64,000 bases of DNA from Jejuia pallidilutea (lineage in GTDB: Bacteria; Bacteroidota; Bacteroidia; Flavobacteriales; Flavobacteriaceae): assembly GCF_002973595.1 (NCBI RefSeq), contig NZ_PVEO01000005.1, positions 1-64,000 on the forward strand, read 5' to 3'. A program made the translations under genes and the position numbers. Positions 56,793 through 64,000 of the stretch are shown in pieces (within the stretch, counting starts at the first letter, position 1; each line of letters opens with the position of its first letter). The notes under the pieces are model-generated. The model had not been told where the DNA came from, did not search any database, and saw nothing but the letters and a program-made list of their open reading frames with translations.

Positions 56793-58100
56793 CTAGTTAA
56801 AATTGTTTTTATCAGACTCTACTCCAAAAAGCGAACTTCCAAAAATAAGCAAGATTACACCATAATACATTAAATAACTTACAAAATGACCTATTACGGC
56901 TCCTTTTACACCATAAATTTTAATAAAATAGATACTTGTAGTATAAAGTATTATAACCAAAAAAGCTTCGGTAATTACATAATGCCAAAACATTTTTTTT
57001 GCTAAAAACTGGTAAGCGATAATCATGGAAAGTACTTTAACAAAGTCGCCTAAAAGTTGCCATAGAAACAAATCTTCTACGGGTTTAAATTCTTCTGTAA
57101 AAACAATCCAGACTATGTAAGGTCTCAATACATATATTAGTACTAAACCCAAAATAAAATATGGCACTACAGTTTTATAAAGTGAAAACACTTCTTTTTT
57201 AAATTCCTTAATATCGTTAATCTCAGAAAATCTTGGAATGATATATAGGCCCAATAACGAACTTACCATCATTAAATAATACTTAGAAATTCGCAACATT
57301 GCCTCCCAAAAACCAGCATCTTTATAACCAATAGTATCTATAATATGAGAACGTATCGCTAAAATAACAAGCGGCAATATTACTGCCGAAAACAGGGCCA
57401 TACCCGTATAAGAACTTAATTTCTTAATGTATGTAAAACTTACTTGCTCTACGCTAATTAAAGGCACCAAACTTTTTCTATTTATAATTCCTACGAGAGT
57501 AATTAAAAATATTAGGGATTCTGAAATTGCTACCGAAATTAAGGCGCCATCTAAATTCTTTTGGTAAATTAATAAGAGGGCGACACATAAACTTAAAATC
57601 TGACCAATTATATTTATTATAATTAGAATTTTATACTTAGAAAACCCGTTCATGATAGAAAACGTAAACATGTTTAGCGCATAAAACGGTAGTACAATGG
57701 CAAAAATCTTTATAATGTATACGTAATCGTTATAGGTGGGAAAAATAAGTTCGTTAATAACATCTGCTTTAAAGTAACAGATAAACGACACAAGAATTGT
57801 TGTTATAAAACCAGCATAATAAACCGTAGATAAGGTTTTACTTAGTTTTACTAAATCGTCTTTAAAATCGTTAACATACCTAACAACGCCTTTGTAAAAA
57901 CCCAAGGTTGCTAAGGTTTGCGCAGAAGCAACAAAATTTCTTAAATTTCCAACAAGGGCTAACCCTTCGGCGCCAATCATTACTGCAATGGCCTTTGATG
58001 TTAACAAGCCAGCAATAACTCTTGTAAAAACAGCTGCGGTTTTTAAAGAAGCAGCCTTTACTAATACTTTACTGTTAATATAACGTATTAATTTTTTCAA
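56793..58100 (-). CDS. Wzx-like lipid-linked glycan flippase (second of tandem pair)
   Basis: 435 residues, start TTG at 58100, about 12 membrane helices. Contains MIGAEGLALVGNLRN and FWEAMLRISKYYLMM. Same family as its downstream neighbour but clearly diverged, so probably not redundant; the two may move different lipid-linked substrates. A candidate -7 box TATATTTG (58164-58171) precedes it after a gap of 111 bases. Confidence 0.9.
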   Translation of the reverse strand: MKKLIRYINSKVLVKAASLKTAAVFTRVIAGLLTSKAIAVMIGAEGLALVGNLRNFVASAQTLATLGFYKGVVRYVNDFKDDLVKLSKTLSTVYYAGFITTILVSFICYFKADVINELIFPTYNDYVYIIKIFAIVLPFYALNMFTFSIMNGFSKYKILIIINIIGQILSLCVALLLIYQKNLDGALISVAISESLIFLITLVGIINRKSLVPLISVEQVSFTYIKKLSSYTGMALFSAVILPLVILAIRSHIIDTIGYKDAGFWEAMLRISKYYLMMVSSLLGLYIIPRFSEINDIKEFKKEVFSLYKTVVPYFILGLVLIYVLRPYIVWIVFTEEFKPVEDLFLWQLLGDFVKVLSMIIAYQFLAKKMFWHYVITEAFLVIILYTTSIYFIKIYGVKGAVIGHFVSYLMYYGVILLIFGSSLFGVESDKNNFN

Positions 58101-58163
58101 AAGTTAAGATTTGTTGCAATTATAAACTAAAAAACTACTTATATAGTATAGTTATTTAGATTT

Positions 58164-58171
58164 CAAATATA
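58164..58171 (-). promoter_or_regulatory. -7 promoter box before the flippase genes
   Basis: TATATTTG on the minus strand with TTG 15 bases upstream (58187-58189), slightly closer than the usual 17-23. It would drive the flippase-glycosyltransferase-EptA-like group with a leader near 55 bases. Confidence 0.4.
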
Positions 58172-58211
58172 CAAAATGATTTATGCCAATATTAATAAAC
58201 CAAACTTAAGA

Positions 58212-59699
58212 TTATTCAGCATTATACTTATTAAATACTATTTCGCCTTTATCATTTATATATTCGTAAACGCCAATAGGGGCGTTATTTTTTATAATAG
58301 CATAACTTTTATCGTCCTGTAGATAATTCAAATATGCTTTATCTTCACTTAAATAAGAAAATAATATTCTAAATAGGTTAACTGGTGTTTTTAATTTAGC
58401 ATCAAAATATGGTACATCATTAGGCCACCTTATAGCTAAAGCTGAAGTGTAAATAGAGTTAATTAGCGCTTCATCAGTTTGTTTGGTTCTACTTTGCATA
58501 CTATATTTTAAACCAACGTACCCACCGTGATCAGCCATAATTACAATTAAACTATTTTTATCTTTTTCTTTAATAATAGTAATAACTTCCTTTAAGGTTT
58601 TGTTAGCTTTTTCCAGTTCAGACAAATAAAATTCTCGCTCCTTTTTAATGCCCATGGATTGCTCCTCTAGAACAGATACATGACTAGGTCTCATGATACT
58701 AATAAAGAAAAAATTTGACGTATTCTTATTTTTGTTTATCGCCACATTTAACTCTTGAACAACGCTTTTTTCAATTTCGAAACCCCTCGCTAAATAAGAT
58801 ATTTCACTAAATTTAATATTGCAGTAGTCGTAATGTAATTTGGGTCTGTTAACCAACAAATAAGGACGCTCTAGTAAGAGAAAACTTTTATAATTATTTT
58901 TTTTAATTATAGAAAGCACTGGGTTATCTCCAGCTATTATTTCTCGTGTATTTCGAAGCTCGTTACCATGCAATGAATTGCCATAATAATGATGCTTCAT
59001 AGCAAATAAAGAGCTATTAGAGCTTAGTGTAGACACATAATTACTTCGAAAATTATTATATAGTTTAAAACCATTTTCTCTTAAAAACGATTCAAATATG
59101 TTATTATCAAAATTGTAGGGTGCGCTTTTTAATTTTGAAAAATTAGCATAACCATCTGTCTGAACAATATAAATATTCGGTTTTTTCTTAAACAAAACAT
59201 TTTCAATACCGTCTGGTTGTTTCATCCATTGAGAAGAGTAAGTTATTTCTTTATAAACATCTGGCACTAATTTCAATAGAACAAAACAAGCCAATAAATA
59301 TTGAAATACAATTATTTTTTTTATGTGCTTATAAAAAACAATAGCTATTAGAATAGCTATTACAACTGCTATTAGTAAAATATTACTTTTAAAACCATAA
59401 GTTGACACAACTATGTAAACACTAAAAGCACCTAAATTAAGGATTGGGATTATATACTTAAGATACTTTTTGTATCTACCACTTTTTTTTAAAAGTGTAC
59501 TTATTAAGTAAAAAACCACTATAGGCAAAAGGATATAGCAAAATACAAAGAAGCCTAACTGCTCCCAAGAATTCACCAATGTAAAGTTAGAATTATAATA
59601 GTATAATAATGGGTACAAACCAGATGCAAGTGCTGCAATTACAGGGTATTCTTTTTCACTCTCAAGAAATGTTAATATTTGAGATCTTATCTTAAACAT
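58212..59699 (-). CDS. Membrane sulfatase/phosphatase-superfamily protein
   Basis: 495 residues. N-terminal half has five to six membrane helices, the rest a sulfatase-like domain (KPNIYIVQTDGYANFSKL, SLIVIMADHGGYVG). The first motif has D-G-Y in place of the usual catalytic Ser/Thr/Cys context, so activity may differ from classical sulfatases. It overlaps the methyltransferase gene by 8 bases and belongs to the glycan operon. Confidence 0.82.
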   Translation of the reverse strand: MFKIRSQILTFLESEKEYPVIAALASGLYPLLYYYNSNFTLVNSWEQLGFFVFCYILLPIVVFYLISTLLKKSGRYKKYLKYIIPILNLGAFSVYIVVSTYGFKSNILLIAVVIAILIAIVFYKHIKKIIVFQYLLACFVLLKLVPDVYKEITYSSQWMKQPDGIENVLFKKKPNIYIVQTDGYANFSKLKSAPYNFDNNIFESFLRENGFKLYNNFRSNYVSTLSSNSSLFAMKHHYYGNSLHGNELRNTREIIAGDNPVLSIIKKNNYKSFLLLERPYLLVNRPKLHYDYCNIKFSEISYLARGFEIEKSVVQELNVAINKNKNTSNFFFISIMRPSHVSVLEEQSMGIKKEREFYLSELEKANKTLKEVITIIKEKDKNSLIVIMADHGGYVGLKYSMQSRTKQTDEALINSIYTSALAIRWPNDVPYFDAKLKTPVNLFRILFSYLSEDKAYLNYLQDDKSYAIIKNNAPIGVYEYINDKGEIVFNKYNAE

Positions 59700-61080
59700 C
59701 AGCTATTCTTTTTAATAAAAACATAACTCTTTCTGTACCTTCTATTTCTTGCTTTTCCAATATTTGAAAGTATGCTGCAAAAGCCATTTCAAAATTCTCT
59801 ATTGTATAAAAACTAAAATGATCCTTAAATTCTGCTTTTGAATTTAGCAAACGCTGTACCCATGAGTCATTTTTCTTTGGAAATTCAATAATTAAACATT
59901 TAGAAAACGACGAAAAAAACTGAGCCGACATAGAAAATGTAACATTTCCAGACAACGTGATATGGTGAATTAAGGCTAAGGCCAATGTAACATCTGGATT
60001 AAAAACCTTAATTCGCTCTAGAAAAGAGCTTCGTTCTTTATTATTAAATCCTATCGCTGCCGATGGATTTAATACATCCAAAACGAAAGGTGTTATATGT
60101 GTCTCCTTATTTTTCTTTACTTGTAAATAATTATAATCTACCGCATTATTATCCAAATCACAAACTAAACTCTGTTTTAATTCATAACTAATTCCCCTTA
60201 TAAAAGTGCCATCATTCCCACCAATATCAATAATAGTATCTGGTTTTAATTTGGATATCCATTTATCAATAACATTGGCTTTTAAATCAAAAGCTCTATC
60301 AGAGTAGTTTATTTTGTTATAGTAATTACCCCATTCTGTATATTCCTTTAGTTTTAGTTTTTTAATAAAATCATATAAACTCTTTATAATTTTTAACTGA
60401 CCGCTTTTTGATAATGGTTTTACTTTGGTGTTCCCTTTGTAATCCTCACTATGTCTATCTTCAAATTTTGCAAGTAAATGAACATTTGTGTATATAGTTG
60501 GATTTAATTTAGACCTAAAGGGCAACATAGATGATAGCATCTTAATAGGGATACCATCTATATATTCACTCAATAATTTTAGTGATTGTGCTCCATGATA
60601 TCGTGCTAAGAGCAATGGAGCTAAAAAATGTGAAATAAACTGTTTGTACCCACGCCAAGGGTAATTGTCCTTATAAAAATCGAAAGAAAGTGTATCTATA
60701 AAAATAGCTGCACCCTTATAAAATGTAATATTAAATGCAGATGCATCTTTCAACGAATACCCATGCTCTAAACTAAACTTTTGAAGTTTAAGAGTTAATA
60801 AAGCCGCCTCTTTATATTGATTAAAACTCCATTCGTATGGATATGTTATAAATGGAATATATTCAGGTTTAACTACAATTTCAGATTCTGAAACAGATAG
60901 TTCTTCATGATGTATTAATAGTTTATTTGCAAATAGCTTTTTATAAAACCCAGAATCCCTAAGAGCATAGTACTGCTTAAAATAAACTGGCTTTATAACA
61001 CGCTTAATACTATTGTTATCTAAAAAAACGTAACCCGAAGGATCCCTAAATGAAGATGGATGAGCTTTTTTAAGAGTCAC
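59692..61080 (-). CDS. SAM-dependent methyltransferase with N-terminal kinase-like part
   Basis: 462 residues, start GTG at 61080. The N-terminal half (to about 260) resembles the lipid/sugar kinase-like region seen in NoeA-type proteins (DASAFNITFYKGAAIFIDTLSF). The C-terminal half is a class I methyltransferase with IIDIGGNDGTFIRG and a following LVCDLDNNAVDY. Likely modifies a surface glycan. It overlaps the small membrane gene upstream by 11 bases. Confidence 0.8.
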   Translation of the reverse strand: MTLKKAHPSSFRDPSGYVFLDNNSIKRVIKPVYFKQYYALRDSGFYKKLFANKLLIHHEELSVSESEIVVKPEYIPFITYPYEWSFNQYKEAALLTLKLQKFSLEHGYSLKDASAFNITFYKGAAIFIDTLSFDFYKDNYPWRGYKQFISHFLAPLLLARYHGAQSLKLLSEYIDGIPIKMLSSMLPFRSKLNPTIYTNVHLLAKFEDRHSEDYKGNTKVKPLSKSGQLKIIKSLYDFIKKLKLKEYTEWGNYYNKINYSDRAFDLKANVIDKWISKLKPDTIIDIGGNDGTFIRGISYELKQSLVCDLDNNAVDYNYLQVKKNKETHITPFVLDVLNPSAAIGFNNKERSSFLERIKVFNPDVTLALALIHHITLSGNVTFSMSAQFFSSFSKCLIIEFPKKNDSWVQRLLNSKAEFKDHFSFYTIENFEMAFAAYFQILEKQEIEGTERVMFLLKRIADV

Positions 61081-61279
61081 TAGAGTTTTTATTTTCTAAA
61101 TCACGATTTTCAATATCTATATCATCAAACACATCATTTTCATCGTTTTTAATCAAACCTAAAAAGGATTTTATTTTAAACATTAAATTTTTTGAAAATA
61201 ATACTACACCTGCAACTGCTGCAACAATTGCTTGAACAATCATAGCACCAATACTCGGATCGAAATATAACAAATACAT
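61070..61279 (-). CDS. Small single-helix membrane protein of the glycan operon
   Basis: 69 residues. Starts MYLLYFDPSIGAMIVQAIVAA: one membrane helix (about 10-29), then a basic stretch and an acidic Asp/Glu/Asn-rich tail. Small proteins with this LYxDPxxG start are often seen beside flavobacterial polysaccharide genes; function unknown. Overlaps the methyltransferase gene. Confidence 0.75.
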   Translation of the reverse strand: MYLLYFDPSIGAMIVQAIVAAVAGVVLFSKNLMFKIKSFLGLIKNDENDVFDDIDIENRDLENKNSSDS

Positions 61280-61309
61280 GATTAATTGTTTTTAGTAAAT
61301 ATAAGAACT

Positions 61310-61549
61310 CTATTTTTTCTTACGTACCAAATAATAGAGATTAACAAAAAAAATGGCCATATTAGCAATAATTATGGGTAGCCCTATTCTTAGTGTTGGC
61401 ATTAAAAAGCCATATATAATAAACAATATACACCCTAGCATATTAAACATTCGCAATGTTTTTATTGTTTTCATTGCAAAAGATACTAGTACCATAAACG
61501 ATGCAAGATAGCCTATATACTCAGTGAATGTAAGTCCAAATAATTCCAT
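61310..61549 (-). CDS. Small YgjV-like membrane protein
   Basis: 79 residues, three membrane helices (about 9-25, 33-50, 54-75). TEYIGYLASFMVLVSFAMKTIKTLR and the downstream GLPIIIANMAIFFVNLYYL resemble YgjV/PQ-loop-like proteins. Role unknown. Probably the first gene of the operon that runs to 53053; 30 bases before the next gene. Confidence 0.72.
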   Translation of the reverse strand: MELFGLTFTEYIGYLASFMVLVSFAMKTIKTLRMFNMLGCILFIIYGFLMPTLRIGLPIIIANMAIFFVNLYYLVRKKK

Positions 61550-61600
61550 TTTGGGCGAATATTAATCAATAACAAACTAGTTTTAAAACTATATATTAGT

Positions 61601-63400
61601 TTAAACAGATTTATTACGCTTACGTTCAACCTCTGTTAAATAAATTTTTCTTAGGCGTAGGTTGTTTGGTGTTACTTCTACATATTCATCTTTCTGAATA
61701 TATTCAAGTGCTTCTTCTAACGAAAATTTTATGGCAGGCACAATTTTAGCTTTATCATCGGCGCCTGCAGAACGTACATTACTTAATTTTTTGGTTTTGG
61801 TTACATTCACCGTCATATCATCACCTCTAGAATTCTCACCAATTACTTGTCCTTCGTAAATGTCTTCCCCTGGATCTATAAAAAACTTACCGCGTTCTTG
61901 CAATTTATCTATTGAATACGGAATTGCTGTACCATTTTCCATGGATACTAAACTTCCGTTTTGACGTTCTGGTATACCACCCTTTAATGGTTGGTATTCT
62001 TTAAAACGGTGTGCCATAATGGCTTCTCCAGCAGTGGCGGTTAACAATTGGTTACGTAAGCCAATAATCCCTCTAGACGGAATGATAAATTCGCATACCA
62101 TACGCTCGCCCTTAGCTTCCATACTTAGCATTTCTCCTTTTCTCATGGTTACCATTTCTATGGCCTTACCCGAAACGTGTTCTGGTAAATCAATCGTCAT
62201 TTCTTCAACAGGCTCGCATTTTACACCATCAATTTCTTTAATAATTACCTGAGGTTGACCAATTTGAAGCTCGTACCCTTCGCGACGCATAGTTTCTATT
62301 AATACAGATAAATGCAATACACCACGGCCAAATACCATAAATTTATCGGCACTATCGGTTTCTTCAACTCTTAACGCAAGATTTTTTTCTAGCTCTTTGG
62401 TTAAACGCTCTTTTATATGTCTAGACGTTACATATTTTCCATCTTTTCCAAAGAAAGGCGAATCGTTAATAGTAAACAACATACTCATTGTGGGCTCATC
62501 AATAGCAATAGTTTTAAGGCCTTCGGGGTTTTCCCAATCGGCAACAGTATCACCAATTTCAAAACCTTCTAAACCAACAATGGCACAAATATCGCCAGTT
62601 TGTACTTCATCTACCTTTTTACGACCTAACCCTTCAAACGTATGTAATTCCTTAATTCTCGATTTTACTATAGAGCCATCTCTCTTTACTAAAGATATGT
62701 TCTGACCAACTTTTAACGTGCCTCTTGTTAATCTTCCAATAGCAATTCGTCCTGTAAACGACGAAAAATCTAACGATGTAATAAGCATTTGTGTTGTTCC
62801 TTCTTCAATTTTTGGTGAAGGTATATGCGCTATTACCATATCTAATAAAGGCTCAATGTTTTCTGTTTCGTTTTTCCAATCCTCACTCATCCAATTGTTC
62901 TTGGCAGAACCATACACCGTTGGAAAATCTAACTGCCACTCTTCTGCTCCTAATTCAAACATTAAATCGAACACCTTTTCATGTACCTCATCGGGCGTGC
63001 AATTTTCTTTATCTACTTTATTTATTACTACACATGGTTTTAAACCCAAATTAATAGCTTTTTGTAATACAAAACGTGTTTGTGGCATTGGCCCCTCAAA
63101 GGCATCAACTAATAACAATACGCCATCAGCCATATTTAAAACACGCTCTACTTCTCCCCCAAAATCGGCGTGACCAGGCGTGTCTATTATATTAATTTTT
63201 GTGTCCTTGTATATTACAGAAACGTTCTTAGAGGTTATGGTTATACCTCTTTCGCGTTCTAAGTCATTATTATCTAAAATTAAATCACCTGTATTTTCGT
63301 TTTCACGAAATAGTTGGCAATGGTACATAATTTTATCAACCAAAGTAGTCTTACCGTGGTCTACGTGAGCAATTATAGCAATGTTTTTTATATTGTTCAT
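61601..63400 (-). CDS. typA: Ribosome-associated GTPase TypA/BipA
   Basis: 599 residues, full length. G1 [18 protein letters not shown] switch, G3 DTPGHADFGGE, G4 NKVDKENC. EF-G-like domains follow and a BipA-specific C-terminal domain. Supports ribosome assembly and growth in cold or stress. Own -7 box TACATTTG. Confidence 0.98.
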   Translation of the reverse strand: MNNIKNIAIIAHVDHGKTTLVDKIMYHCQLFRENENTGDLILDNNDLERERGITITSKNVSVIYKDTKINIIDTPGHADFGGEVERVLNMADGVLLLVDAFEGPMPQTRFVLQKAINLGLKPCVVINKVDKENCTPDEVHEKVFDLMFELGAEEWQLDFPTVYGSAKNNWMSEDWKNETENIEPLLDMVIAHIPSPKIEEGTTQMLITSLDFSSFTGRIAIGRLTRGTLKVGQNISLVKRDGSIVKSRIKELHTFEGLGRKKVDEVQTGDICAIVGLEGFEIGDTVADWENPEGLKTIAIDEPTMSMLFTINDSPFFGKDGKYVTSRHIKERLTKELEKNLALRVEETDSADKFMVFGRGVLHLSVLIETMRREGYELQIGQPQVIIKEIDGVKCEPVEEMTIDLPEHVSGKAIEMVTMRKGEMLSMEAKGERMVCEFIIPSRGIIGLRNQLLTATAGEAIMAHRFKEYQPLKGGIPERQNGSLVSMENGTAIPYSIDKLQERGKFFIDPGEDIYEGQVIGENSRGDDMTVNVTKTKKLSNVRSAGADDKAKIVPAIKFSLEEALEYIQKDEYVEVTPNNLRLRKIYLTEVERKRNKSV

Positions 63401-63424
63401 AATGAGTGCCTTATTTTAAGCGTG

Positions 63425-63432
63425 CAAATGTA
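63425..63432 (-). promoter_or_regulatory. -7 promoter box of typA
   Basis: TACATTTG followed by CA on the minus strand, 24 bases before the typA ATG. No -33 TTG at the usual distance. Confidence 0.6.
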
Positions 63433-63559
63433 CTGCTTATTTTATTATTAAGTTAAAAATATGTTATAATTAAAAGTCCAAATAATATGGCATATCCCTT
63501 TTCGTTATCTTTACTAAGCTATACCATCCCAAACTCTCAAATCCTTAAAATACAGAATT

Positions 63560-63919
63560 ATGTCTCTAATTAGCAAATACTCTAAGTATTTACCCTACCT
63601 ATACTTTATTGCTATTACAATATATTGGTTTACAAGCGTTAATAAAAGTCAAGGCTTAACTGCATACCCCATTTTACTCTTTGCTATCCCTTTTTTGTGG
63701 CAACTCATTAAACCTAATAAAAATTTAAACTTTACTTTGGGCATAACCTTTGTTTGCTTATCGTCGTATATGATTTTAGCTTACATTTCAGAAATGCTAA
63801 ATTTAATATCTATTTCTAGCGCTACAAAACAGCTAATGCTGTATGGTGGCGTATTCTTTATTCTAAACTTTTTTATGGCACTTTGGATTATAAAGAATAG
63901 CCTAAATAAAAGATTTTAA
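63560..63919 (+). CDS. Small integral membrane protein
   Basis: 119 residues, four membrane helices (about 11-25, 36-50, 57-80, 91-112) with short loops. No family recognised. Divergent from typA by 159 bases and followed directly by the inverted copy of the structured intergenic element. Confidence 0.75.
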   Translation: MSLISKYSKYLPYLYFIAITIYWFTSVNKSQGLTAYPILLFAIPFLWQLIKPNKNLNFTLGITFVCLSSYMILAYISEMLNLISISSATKQLMLYGGVFFILNFFMALWIIKNSLNKRF

Positions 63920-63923
63920 AATT

Positions 63924-64000
63924 TTGGCGTTCCCACGCTAAGGCGTGGTCAGGCTTTCCGTTACAAGTCCTCGCTCGTCCCTCGCTGTGGGCTTTCCTCT
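63924..64000 (-). ncRNA. Structured intergenic element, copy 2 (cut by window end)
   Basis: Read on the minus strand this contains GGAAAGCCTGACC, a perfect hairpin CCACGC-CTTA-GCGTGG (63933-63948) and GGGAACGCC, the same order as copy 1 (GGAAAGCCCGACC, CCTTAGG hairpin, GGGGAACGCCC). The stem differs between copies while pairing is kept. The 5' half lies beyond the window. A second GGAAAGCCC lies at about 63989-63997. Confidence 0.5.

Overview
This window looks like chromosome of a marine-type member of the Flavobacteriaceae (phylum Bacteroidota); the genus cannot be fixed from the sequence alone. The evidence is AT-rich DNA, almost no Shine-Dalgarno sequences (the striking exception is rpsU), several promoters of the Bacteroidota form TTTG-N17-23-TAnnTTTG, and family-typical proteins (DUF3467, DUF2851, DUF2721, Fer4_19, a large secreted repeat adhesin, plug-less TonB-receptor-like barrels). 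No phage, insertion sequence, CRISPR array or rRNA operon was found.

Layout. 1-3836: 5' part of a giant repeat adhesin (its C terminus lies outside the window), preceded by a 616-bp regulatory gap and a LytTR response regulator/histidine kinase pair (4453-7137). 7263-9812: prfC, a small Fe-S protein and a DUF3467 gene whose 3' end is repeated three times in tandem. 9977-23758 is the informational core, all on the minus strand. In transcription order it reads hpf, tRNA-Thr, tRNA-Tyr, tRNA-Gly, tRNA-Thr, tuf, tRNA-Trp, secE, nusG, rplK, rplA, rplJ, rplL, rpoB, rpoC. A near-perfect Bacteroidota promoter lies upstream of the first tRNA. 23886-31593 (minus strand): xerC-like recombinase, rpsU, acyl-CoA dehydrogenase, ComEA-like protein, AgcS symporter, K+ channel, PspC protein, DUF2851.

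31694-34315 is a four-gene extracytoplasmic-function (ECF) sigma module: sigma factor, one-helix anti-sigma candidate, a secreted protein built from four exact 26-residue LTxxQ-type repeats, and an outer-membrane barrel. The same two-part motif with identical spacing stands before the sigma gene and before the repeat protein, which implies autoregulation and a self-contained envelope-stress circuit. 34445-40339 holds housekeeping and envelope genes (DUF2721, TPR protein, LolE/FtsX permease, NamZ-type muramidase lipoprotein, sterol-desaturase family, YkgJ-type protein). 40439-43381 carries a methyltransferase, then a ParE/RelE toxin-antitoxin cassette enclosed by two 207-bp direct repeats (one mismatch), then a secreted esterase-TPR protein.

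43603-50173: amidohydrolase lipoprotein, outer-membrane barrel and a 1005-residue TPR protein. 50514-61549: FtsE-like ATPase and a surface-glycan locus (three family-2 glycosyltransferases, two tandem Wzx-like flippases, two membrane phosphatase/sulfatase-superfamily enzymes, a methyltransferase and two tiny membrane proteins). 61601-63919: typA/bipA and a small membrane protein. Two copies of a structured intergenic element occur at 38630-38818 and, inverted, at 63924-64000.

The strongest leads for something undescribed are the ECF module with its repeat protein and duplicated promoter, the direct-repeat-flanked toxin-antitoxin insertion, the structured intergenic element, and the tandem 3'-end copies behind the DUF3467 gene.
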